A stretch of 64,000 nucleotides of DNA from Simplicispira metamorpha (GTDB lineage: Bacteria; Pseudomonadota; Gammaproteobacteria; Burkholderiales; Burkholderiaceae_C): NCBI RefSeq assembly GCF_004341365.1, contig NZ_SLXH01000002.1, positions 142,396 through 206,395 of the forward strand, given 5' to 3'. Of the stretch, positions 25,700-33,216 are shown in pieces. Made by a program: the position numbers and the translations under genes. The notes beneath the pieces were generated by a model. It had not been told where the DNA came from, did not search any database, and saw only the letters and a list, made by a program, of their open reading frames with translations. Positions within the stretch are counted from its first letter, which is position 1. Every line of letters begins with the position of its first letter.

Positions 25700-26909
25700 T
25701 AAACACCTGAATCATGGCGGCATTGACGATGTCGATGAAGAAAGCGCCCACCATCGGCACGATCAGAAAAGCCTTGTGTGAAGGGCCGTACTGGTTGGTG
25801 ATGGCCTGCATGTTGGCCACTGCGGTGGGCGTGGCGCCCATGCCAAAACCGCAGTGCCCGGCGGCCAGCACGGCGGCGTCGTAGTTGCGGCCCATGATGC
25901 GAAACGTCACGAACGCGGCGTACAGGCCCATGGCGATGGTCTGCGCGGCCAAAATCACCATCAGCGGCGCCGCCAGGCCCGCCAGCTCCCACAACTTGAG
26001 CGACAACAGCGCAATGGCCAGGTAGATCGACAGCGAGGCGTTGCCAAACACGTCAATGGCGCGGTCAAACACCTTGATGTTGAACACGTAGTCCAGCGTA
26101 TTGCGGATGAGCACGCCCGCACCCAGCGCCCAGACAAATGTGGGCAGCTGGAAAAACTTGCCCTGGGAATAGCCTGTCATGAACTCGGCAAACGCCAGGC
26201 AGCCCGCAAACAGGGCCAGGGTTTCGACGGCAGCGTTGGCCGTGATCAGGCGGTTTTGGTCGGGGTACTCGAATTCGGCGTTGGGCGATGCCTCCGTGAG
26301 CGGCGCCTGGTTGTCGTGCGTCTGCCCACTGCGCGTGGACAGCTGGTAGCGCGTGATCAACGCTTTGGCCAGCGGCCCGCCGATCAGGCCGCCAATGACC
26401 AGACCAAAGGTGGCGCAGGCAATGCCCAGGGTGACGGCACCCTGCACGCCAAAGTCGCGCTCCAGCACCTGGCCCCAGGCCCCCGCCGTGCCATGGCCAC
26501 CAATCAAAGTGATGGAGCCGGCGATCAGCCCCACCAGCGGGTCCAGGCCCAAGGCGCTTGCCAGGCCGATGCCGATGGCGTTCTGCACCACGATAAACAC
26601 GGCGATGACCAGCAGAAAAAGCACCAGCGCCCTGCCGCCTTCGCGCAGCTTGGAGAAATTGGCGCTCAGTCCGATGGACGAAAAAAACACCAGCATGAAG
26701 CCGCTTTGCAGATCGCTGCTGAAGCTGAACGTGGCGCCCGTGACCTGGTGCAGCGTGAACAGTGCCGCCGCAGCCACCAGCCCGCCAGCGACGGGTTCAG
26801 GAATGTTGAAGTCCCGCAGAAATTTGATCTTTTGCACCAGGAACTTGCCCACAAGCAAGACCAGGGCGGCCGATATCAAGGTGTAGTAGGTACTGAAACT
26901 CAAATGCAT
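25683..26909 (-). CDS. gltS: Sodium/glutamate symporter GltS
   Basis: A 408-residue inner-membrane carrier with about ten to twelve helices and the two-repeat GltS architecture. The opening 'MHLSFSTYYTLISAALVLLVG' and the re-entrant-loop motifs 'GSITLIGGHGTAGAWGQ' and 'CGFGMGATPTAVANMQ' are diagnostic. It takes up L- or D-glutamate with sodium. The start ATG at 26909 matches the family N-terminus; the upstream in-frame extension is non-homologous. It is convergent with and overlaps the MscS gene. Confidence 0.95.
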   Translation of the reverse strand: MHLSFSTYYTLISAALVLLVGKFLVQKIKFLRDFNIPEPVAGGLVAAAALFTLHQVTGATFSFSSDLQSGFMLVFFSSIGLSANFSKLREGGRALVLFLLVIAVFIVVQNAIGIGLASALGLDPLVGLIAGSITLIGGHGTAGAWGQVLERDFGVQGAVTLGIACATFGLVIGGLIGGPLAKALITRYQLSTRSGQTHDNQAPLTEASPNAEFEYPDQNRLITANAAVETLALFAGCLAFAEFMTGYSQGKFFQLPTFVWALGAGVLIRNTLDYVFNIKVFDRAIDVFGNASLSIYLAIALLSLKLWELAGLAAPLMVILAAQTIAMGLYAAFVTFRIMGRNYDAAVLAAGHCGFGMGATPTAVANMQAITNQYGPSHKAFLIVPMVGAFFIDIVNAAMIQVFIKLLH

Positions 26910-27334
26910 AAAAGGGTGGGTATGGGGTTCGGAAAGCAGGCGCTGCACAGGGCCGCATGGGGCAGGGCGAGCCGCCGTGCGGGTAGCCGGGCAGCGCTGC
27001 GGGGTCGGGGAGTGTAAATAACGGCCATCCATCTGCGGCGATGGCATCGCCTGGCTTTGGCCTGGCATGCCTGACTGGTGCCTGTGTGGCGGCGGTGAGG
27101 GGCCACGGTGCAGCTTGGATCGGAGGATTTCTTTTGCTCCTAAATAAGGAGCTGTAGGCGCTTATTGCAAAAGGATTTGAGGCCAAAAACATACTATTTA
27201 AGACTGTTGCTTTGGTGCGCTGCAATGGTGTTTGGTGCAATCTCTTGTTGGCTTGCAGTGTGAGAGCATGTAAAAACTGAACCCAATCCACACGCCAAGA
27301 CCCCTGTCAGTTCAACTTTTCCAAGGAACCCCGG
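26910..27334. other. 425-bp intergenic region before the periplasmic-enzyme operon
   Basis: Divergent spacer between gltS and the ten-gene operon. It holds one dispersed repeat copy (27131-27190) and no supportable gene. Base composition drops after 27120. The operon's promoter should be within about 27190-27320, but I see no convincing -35/-10 pair. Confidence 0.5.
27131..27190 (+). repeat. Dispersed intergenic repeat, copy 4
   Basis: tttgctcctaaataaggagctgtaggcgcttattgcaaaa: matches the left half of the family (gctcct...gctg..gcgctt) and carries its own hairpin gctcct/aggagc (27136-27141 with 27147-27152). The right arm is degenerate. Confidence 0.6.
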
Positions 27335-27814
27335 ATGCCTTTGCCAGACCCTGCTTCGCGTCGCCGATTTTTGCTGGCCCTGTCGGGCTGCGTGGCAGCC
27401 ATTGCTGCACCCACCAGTTCCGGGGCCTGGGCGGCCACTGGTGCGGACAGCATCTCTGCCAGCCAGGTGCAAGCCTTCACGGCAGTGTGCAATGCCCTGG
27501 CAGGCACCCGCATTGCCAACGAGGCGTTGGCACGGCAATACCTCGCAGTTTTGGTAGAGCACCTGGACAGCGCGCAACGGGAGGCACTGCTCGCATTGGC
27601 CCAGTTGCCTGCGGGTGAGCAGATTGCCGCATCCCTGCGCAAGCCGTTGCGCGAGGTGGCCGAATTCGCTTTGCAGTTGTGGATGTCCGGCATGGTCGGC
27701 AATGACCGCGTGCTGACTTACCTGGATGCACCGGTGTGGTCCACCCTGTCGTTCACCAAACCGCCGGGTGTCTGTGGTGGCGCTTTTGGCTATTGGGCAG
27801 ACGCACCGGCCTGA
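27335..27814 (+). CDS. Tat-exported small subunit of a membrane FAD-dependent dehydrogenase (gluconate 2-dehydrogenase subunit 3-like)
   Basis: A 159-residue protein whose N-terminus has a twin-arginine signal (SRRRFLLALSGCVAAIAAP), cleaved near 'GAWA'. The mature part is helical with 'FTAVCNALAGTRIANEALARQYLAVL' and ends 'GGAFGYWADAPA', resembling the sugar/sorbitol dehydrogenase small-subunit family. Such subunits carry the folded flavoprotein partner through the Tat pathway and stabilise it. It opens the ten-gene operon, with the flavoprotein gene 40 bp downstream. No cytochrome c subunit gene follows, unlike the usual three-subunit enzymes. Confidence 0.78.
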   Translation: MPLPDPASRRRFLLALSGCVAAIAAPTSSGAWAATGADSISASQVQAFTAVCNALAGTRIANEALARQYLAVLVEHLDSAQREALLALAQLPAGEQIAASLRKPLREVAEFALQLWMSGMVGNDRVLTYLDAPVWSTLSFTKPPGVCGGAFGYWADAPA

Positions 27815-27854
27815 ATGGTGGGCCCGGGTCTTTTTTCCACACTTCTGTCCTGCT

Positions 27855-29507
27855 ATGAACTCCCAGAACAACCCCAGTGAATCCTTGTCGGCCGATGTCA
27901 TCGTGATCGGTGCAGGCGCCGTCGGTGGCCTGATGGCCTGGCAATTGGCCAGCCAAGGCGCCAACGTGCTGATTCTGGAAGCCGGGCCGCGCATCGACCG
28001 CGCCAGCGCGGCTCAGCATTTCTACGACTCTGCGGTCAAAGGCCCCAACGCGCCATACCCCAGCCAGCCCTACGCACCGCACCCCATGGACGCGCACGAT
28101 TACATGGTGCAGGCGGGCCCCCAAGTGTTTGGCGGCAGTTTCATGCGCGCGGTGGGCGGCACCACCTGGCACTGGACGGGTTTTTCCACGCGTTTTCGGC
28201 CTGACGACTTCAAGACCAAAACCCTGTACGGCGTGGGCCAGGACTGGCCCCTGGCCTATGAAGACCTGCTGGAGCACTACCTGTTCATCGAGCGGGAATG
28301 GGGCACCGCCGGGGACAACGCGTTTGACCAGGGCGGGCCGCGCCACGGCAAACCGTTTCCCCTGCCGCCCGTGCCCATGACCTACGCTGACAAGTTGATC
28401 CGCGATGCGCTGGCGCCTTTGGGCTACTCCGTGGGGCCGTTCAGCCATGCCCGCAACTCGGAGCCATTTGATGGGCGTCCGCCCTGCTGCGGCAGTGCCA
28501 GCTGCGTGCCCATTTGCCCTATTGGTGCCAAATACGACGCCAGCGTCCATGTCGCCAAGGCCGAGGCTGCGGGCGCACGCCTGCTGGCGCAGACGCTGGT
28601 CGAGCACATCGAGGTGGGTGCCGATAGCCTGATCCAGGGCGTTCGGATTCGCCGTGCCGACGGCAGCCGCACCACGGCCCGCGCCAAACTGTATGTGTTG
28701 GCAGCACACGCCATCGAGACGCCCAACCTGCTGCTGCGCTCCGCCCAGCCCCATGCGCCCCAAGGCGTGGCCAACCGCAGCGATGCGGTGGGGCGCTACC
28801 TGATGGGGCAGGTCGATCTGGACACCCGTGCCCTCACGCGCCAGCCCCTCTACACCTACCGCGCACCCACTACCACCGCTGGCATTCTGGAGCTGCGCGA
28901 TGGCCCCGTGCGCAAGGAGCATGCTGCCATCGGCACCTCGTTTTTGAACCGGGGCTGGCGCACTGGCCTGGGGCCCATGCAGCGCAGCGCCCACTTGATC
29001 AAGGCCGGCTTGCGTGGCAGCGAGCTGACGGCTGCGCTGAACGACCAATGCGCGCGTGAGCTGGCGATCAACAGCTCGGTGGAAACCTTGCCCATGGCGC
29101 ACAACCGTGTCCAGCCTGACCCTGAGCTGCGTGACAGCAGTGGCATGCCACGTCCACGGGTGAGCTTCACGGTGGATGAATACAGCCTGCGCGCCATTGA
29201 AAAGGCACGCCAGCGCCACAACGACATCACCAAAGCCCTGGGCTGTACGGATGTGGTCAGCGACGAGCCATCGGTGGCTACGGCCATCATTGCCGGTACG
29301 GCGCGCATGGGCACGGATGCACGCCAGTCGGTGGTCGATCCCTGGTGCCGCAGCCACGACCATGCCAACTTGTTTGTGGTCGGAACAGCCAACTTTCCGA
29401 CCATGCCCATCAATGCCCCCACTTTGACTGCGGCGGCGTTGGGCATGCGTGCCTTGCCCGCCTTGCGCAAAGACCTTTCGACAGGGCGGTTTGCCGCTGT
29501 CGCCTGA
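27855..29507 (+). CDS. GMC-family FAD oxidoreductase, large subunit of the exported dehydrogenase
   Basis: A 550-residue flavoprotein. The FAD-binding GAGAVGG motif (about 20-26) and EAGPRID follow the GMC pattern. A cysteine cluster CCGSASCVPICPIGAKYD (about 214-231) fits the iron-sulphur-binding segment of fructose/glucose dehydrogenase large subunits. There is no signal peptide, so export is presumably by riding with the Tat small subunit. Near the C-terminus the usual H-x-x-G-T-x-R-M-G appears as AIIAGTARMGT, without the histidine, while NFPTMPINAPTLT keeps the asparagine. The substrate is therefore uncertain. It is followed 19 bp later by the decarboxylase gene. Confidence 0.88.
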   Translation: MNSQNNPSESLSADVIVIGAGAVGGLMAWQLASQGANVLILEAGPRIDRASAAQHFYDSAVKGPNAPYPSQPYAPHPMDAHDYMVQAGPQVFGGSFMRAVGGTTWHWTGFSTRFRPDDFKTKTLYGVGQDWPLAYEDLLEHYLFIEREWGTAGDNAFDQGGPRHGKPFPLPPVPMTYADKLIRDALAPLGYSVGPFSHARNSEPFDGRPPCCGSASCVPICPIGAKYDASVHVAKAEAAGARLLAQTLVEHIEVGADSLIQGVRIRRADGSRTTARAKLYVLAAHAIETPNLLLRSAQPHAPQGVANRSDAVGRYLMGQVDLDTRALTRQPLYTYRAPTTTAGILELRDGPVRKEHAAIGTSFLNRGWRTGLGPMQRSAHLIKAGLRGSELTAALNDQCARELAINSSVETLPMAHNRVQPDPELRDSSGMPRPRVSFTVDEYSLRAIEKARQRHNDITKALGCTDVVSDEPSVATAIIAGTARMGTDARQSVVDPWCRSHDHANLFVVGTANFPTMPINAPTLTAAALGMRALPALRKDLSTGRFAAVA

Positions 29508-29526
29508 TTCACATTTGGAGAATTCC

Positions 29527-31287
29527 ATGCTCAGACGCTCCTGGCTCCAGGTTTCAGCCCTTGCCTCCGCAGTGGTTGCTTTGCCCGCACGGGCCAAAAC
29601 GGCTATGACGACACACCATTCGGATGTCACCGTCGGCCCGGAAGGCTACAAGCGCATCGTTCGTTCCATTCGAGACACCTTTCCCTCGCCCACGAACTCT
29701 GCGGCTGCCGACAGCCGCTTCTCGCGCGTCATGGCCTATGCCTTGTCCGAGTACGAAAAGCTCAAGACGCATCGCACTTTTCTGGGCGAGCGCAAGCCGC
29801 TGGACTACGCCGGTGCCCGCAAATCCCGGGTGAACAAGGAAATGGGCGACATGCGCGGCACGATCCGCGAAACCGCGCGTTACCTGGAAGGCCAGTTCAC
29901 CTGGAGCCACCCGGATGTTCACCGCTTGCATGGATCGTCCACGTCGGTGTCCATCATCGGGCAACTGTATGGCTCCCTGGTGGATCCCAATACGGTGTGG
30001 GACGACCTATCGCACAAAGCCGCAGAAGCTGAGGTGCGCGTATCCGCCATGTGTGCAGCACTGGTCGGTTACGACCCTGAAAAAGCGTTGGGGCTTTTCA
30101 CCTTTGGTGGTACCGGTACGACGCTCTATGGCATCAAATTGGGCGCCGAGCGCGCGCAACCGGGACTGTTCACCGAGGGCATGCGCCAGCCCTTGCGCGT
30201 GTTTGGTTCTGATGTGGCGCACTATGCCAAGCTCAGTGCCTCGGCGTGGCTGGGCCTGGGCAGCCAGGCAGCCATTTCCGTGCCGACGGGCGATGACAAC
30301 GCCATGGATGTGGCTGCATTGGAAAAAGCCCTGCGCCAGAGTATCGAAAAAGGCGAGCGCATTGCCGCCATCGTCGTCACCATGGGCAGTACCGACGCTT
30401 TTGGCGTGGACGACATCGAGGCCGTGCACGCGCTGCGCCAGCGCCTGGTCAAGGAGTACCGCCTTGACTACATGCCCTACCTCCATGCTGATGCTGTGAT
30501 CGGCTGGGCCTATTCGGTGTTCAACGACTATGAGTTCGATGCCAATCCGCTGGGGATTCCCGCTGAGGCACTGCATTCGCTCAAGCTGCTGCGTGAGCGC
30601 ATGCGCCACCTGCCGTTGGCCGATTCGCTGGGCATTGATTTTCACAAGAGCGGCTATACGCCCTACGCGTCCAGCCTGTTTCTGGCCAGTGATGCACAGC
30701 TGCTCAACCCGGTGCGCCGCGACAAGGTAGCCATGCCGTATCTGTTCCAGTTTGGTGAGTACGACCCTGGTATTTACACCCTGGAGTGCTCGCGTTCGGG
30801 CGGGCCAGTGCTGGCAGCGTTGTCTAACCTGATGCTGCTGGGCAAGGACGGCTTCCGTGGTTTGCTCAGCCATTGCGTGCAGATGTCGCACCTGTTGCGC
30901 CAGAAGGCGCGCGATTTGCCATGGCTGACGGTGCTCAACGAAGACAACCATGGCGCAGTGGTGGTAATCCGGGTCTATCCCGACGGTGTGGATGCCGACG
31001 CAGCCTACCGGGCCGAGAAAAGCAACGCTGGTCAGCGCGCAGCCTTGCTGGAGCACAACGAGTTCAACAAGGCGGTGTACCTGAGCACGCGCGAAGCAGC
31101 TGAATCCGGCGAAAGCCCCGTTTTCGTGCAGACCAGCCGCTACCGCAGCACCAGCTACGGCGAGCCTATTGTGGGCATCAAGTTCTTCACGTTGTCGGTG
31201 TTTACCGACCCAGGCTCTATTGATAACGCCCTGGCTGCTTTGGTGGAAGCGCGCAAAAAAGTGCGCACTGCGACCGCCAAAGCCTGA
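29527..31287 (+). CDS. PLP-dependent decarboxylase (group II) with N-terminal export-like signal
   Basis: A 586-residue fold-type I PLP enzyme of the glutamate/aromatic amino acid decarboxylase family. Landmarks are FGGTGTTLYGIKLGAERA, LHADAVIGW (aspartate that contacts the pyridine nitrogen) and IDFHKSGYTPY (the Schiff-base lysine). The first 23 residues, MLRRSWLQVSALASAVVALP ARA, look like a short Tat-type signal (twin Arg, hydrophobic core, ARA cleavage site). GGAG precedes the ATG at 29527. Exported PLP decarboxylases are unusual because PLP is loaded in the cytoplasm, which would suit Tat export. Substrate unknown: an amino acid or a gamma-glutamyl thiol are both possible. Confidence 0.85.
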   Translation: MLRRSWLQVSALASAVVALPARAKTAMTTHHSDVTVGPEGYKRIVRSIRDTFPSPTNSAAADSRFSRVMAYALSEYEKLKTHRTFLGERKPLDYAGARKSRVNKEMGDMRGTIRETARYLEGQFTWSHPDVHRLHGSSTSVSIIGQLYGSLVDPNTVWDDLSHKAAEAEVRVSAMCAALVGYDPEKALGLFTFGGTGTTLYGIKLGAERAQPGLFTEGMRQPLRVFGSDVAHYAKLSASAWLGLGSQAAISVPTGDDNAMDVAALEKALRQSIEKGERIAAIVVTMGSTDAFGVDDIEAVHALRQRLVKEYRLDYMPYLHADAVIGWAYSVFNDYEFDANPLGIPAEALHSLKLLRERMRHLPLADSLGIDFHKSGYTPYASSLFLASDAQLLNPVRRDKVAMPYLFQFGEYDPGIYTLECSRSGGPVLAALSNLMLLGKDGFRGLLSHCVQMSHLLRQKARDLPWLTVLNEDNHGAVVVIRVYPDGVDADAAYRAEKSNAGQRAALLEHNEFNKAVYLSTREAAESGESPVFVQTSRYRSTSYGEPIVGIKFFTLSVFTDPGSIDNALAALVEARKKVRTATAKA

Positions 31288-31327
31288 GCGGCAGCCTTCC
31301 TGATTGCAAACGAACGATGCCATTGCC

Positions 31328-32131
31328 ATGAAAAAACTTGTACCTTTTCTCCGTCTGACCCGCTCATGGAGCAGCAACGCCTTGCTGGCGGGGCTGCTCA
31401 CGGCTGCCGTGGTGGCCACGCCCCAAACCACCATGGCGCGCACGGTGGCTATACAGCCACCCGCCGCCGCAGTGGCCGGGCAACCGCTGGAGATTCCCAA
31501 CCATCTTTTTACGCTGTCGCACCCGATTGGGCAGCAGCGCTTGATCCAGAGCGATTACCGCCAGGCCTACTGGCCACTGGCTACCTACTTTGAAACCCAG
31601 CGCAACCAAGCCTATTGTTCGGTGGCCACCTCGGTGATTGCGCTCAACGCACTGGGCCTGCCACGCCCGGCCACAACGCTGTACCCGGACTTTCCGTTTT
31701 TCACACAGCAAGACTTTTTCACTGTGGTGGATAAACGTATCGCAGACCCTGAGGTGGTGTCCAAAGAAGGTATGACGCTGGATCAGCTGGCAACCGTCCT
31801 GGGCCAGTATCCGGTGCACATCGACAAGGTTTCTGCGGACACACTCGATGCAGACCAATTGCGCCAACTGCTCAAAAAGCATCTTCGTGAGCAAGACCGC
31901 TTTGTTCTTTTCAATTTCAACCGCCGTTTTATCGGTGAGGTGGGCGGTGGCCATTGGTCGCCGCTGGCGGCCTACCATGAGGCGAGTGACTCGGTGCTGC
32001 TGATGGACGTGGCGCGCTACAAGTACCCGCCCGTGTGGGTGCCGCTGGCAGATTTATTGCGCGGTGCGCAAGACCCTGACAGCGTGAGCGGCAAGGCCCG
32101 TGGTTTGTTGGTCGTAACCAAAAAACCATGA
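31328..32131 (+). CDS. Phytochelatin synthase-family cysteine peptidase, exported
   Basis: A 267-residue protein with a signal peptide (about 1-37, ending near 'TTMA') followed by the phytochelatin synthase N-terminal papain-like domain. The catalytic triad is visible: Cys in NQAYCSVATSVIALNA, His in GGGHWSPLAAYHE and Asp in VLLMDVARYKYPPVW. Bacterial relatives lacking the C-terminal metal-sensing domain mainly hydrolyse glutathione to gamma-Glu-Cys and glycine, with little chain synthesis. Its stop overlaps the start of the RCC1-like gene by 4 bp. In this operon it may process a thiol peptide in the periplasm; that is inference. Confidence 0.88.
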   Translation: MKKLVPFLRLTRSWSSNALLAGLLTAAVVATPQTTMARTVAIQPPAAAVAGQPLEIPNHLFTLSHPIGQQRLIQSDYRQAYWPLATYFETQRNQAYCSVATSVIALNALGLPRPATTLYPDFPFFTQQDFFTVVDKRIADPEVVSKEGMTLDQLATVLGQYPVHIDKVSADTLDADQLRQLLKKHLREQDRFVLFNFNRRFIGEVGGGHWSPLAAYHEASDSVLLMDVARYKYPPVWVPLADLLRGAQDPDSVSGKARGLLVVTKKP

Positions 32132-33216
32132 GCGTTGCGGCGCAAGTGCTTGATCTGGCAGCGGGCCGGGATCACAGCCTGGTGCTGCGCAGTGGTGCGC
32201 AGCTTGTTGGCTGGGGCGGCGACGGTACCGGACGGTTCCCCGCCCCGCTGGGGGTGTGCTCTGCACCTTCATCAGAGAGCGGCGCTGTGTATGTGCCCAC
32301 CGATGTCGAGTTGCGCCATATCACAGCCAGCGCTGGCATGAGTCTGGCCCTTGATGCGCAGGGGATGGCGTATGTCTGGGGTGCCAATCGGGCAGGGCTT
32401 GGTGGTCGGCTCTCACATATCGTGGCGCAGCAGCCCAAGCCTTTGGCTGGTTTGCCCGCCTTGGCGCAGTTGCGCGGCAGTGAGTTTTTTACTTTGGCCC
32501 GTGCCCGGGACGGCGGCCTCTATCACTGGGGGCTTGCGCCAGGTTCAGCGCAGGCGCGCAATGCGGGACCTTTGCGTGTAGCCGGTGTGCCAGCCATCGC
32601 CGATTGCTGTGCTGGCGTAGCCCATGCCCTCTTGCTGGACGGTGCACAGCGCGTATGGGGTTGGGGTGCCAACACAGCCGGTCAGCTGGGTGCGGGTCAC
32701 CTCCAGGATTACAGCGAGCCAACGCGCGTGCCCATGCCACGCAAGATGGTGGCTGTGGCAGCGGGTGCGAGCCACAGTCTGGCGATTGACGTCCGTGGCC
32801 AGGTCTGGGCATGGGGTAGCAACCAACATGGCCAACTTGGCGAACGTGCGCCAGCGTACCGCACAACCCCGCACCAGGTGGCGTTGCCTGAAGGGGCTAT
32901 CCAGGTCGCTGCAGGCCAATATGTGTCTTATGCGCTGGGCCGTTCTGGGCGTTTGTACGCCTGGGGTTGGAACGCCCGGGGCCAATTGGGGCAAGGCCAT
33001 ACCGAGGTCTTGCACGGTGTGCAAGTGTTGGCGCACTTGCCTGCGCTGAAGAAAATAGTGGCAGGGCAGGGTCATGTGCTGGTCAGTGATGGTTGGCATG
33101 TGTGGGCATGGGGTGACAACCGTGCAGGCCAGTTGGGCCAGGCCGCGCTGTATCAGGCAACACCCCGCAAACTCGACGATGCAGTTTCCATCAACCACGA
33201 AGAAGCCAGAACATGA
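32128..33216 (+). CDS. RCC1-repeat beta-propeller protein
   Basis: A 362-residue protein built from about six or seven RCC1-type blades. Recurring motifs are 'VAAGASHSLAIDVRGQVWAWGSNQHGQLG', 'YALGRSGRLYAWGWNARGQLG' and 'HVLVSDGWHVWAWGDNRAGQLG' (shown in part). Bacterial RCC1 propellers act as protein-binding scaffolds or inhibitors (beta-lactamase inhibitor BLIP-II is one). There is no signal peptide on this start, so it is predicted cytoplasmic although the flanking enzymes look exported. It overlaps by 4 bp both the upstream peptidase gene and the downstream multicopper oxidase gene, which argues for tight stoichiometric coupling. Role unknown. Confidence 0.9.
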   Translation: MSVAAQVLDLAAGRDHSLVLRSGAQLVGWGGDGTGRFPAPLGVCSAPSSESGAVYVPTDVELRHITASAGMSLALDAQGMAYVWGANRAGLGGRLSHIVAQQPKPLAGLPALAQLRGSEFFTLARARDGGLYHWGLAPGSAQARNAGPLRVAGVPAIADCCAGVAHALLLDGAQRVWGWGANTAGQLGAGHLQDYSEPTRVPMPRKMVAVAAGASHSLAIDVRGQVWAWGSNQHGQLGERAPAYRTTPHQVALPEGAIQVAAGQYVSYALGRSGRLYAWGWNARGQLGQGHTEVLHGVQVLAHLPALKKIVAGQGHVLVSDGWHVWAWGDNRAGQLGQAALYQATPRKLDDAVSINHEEART

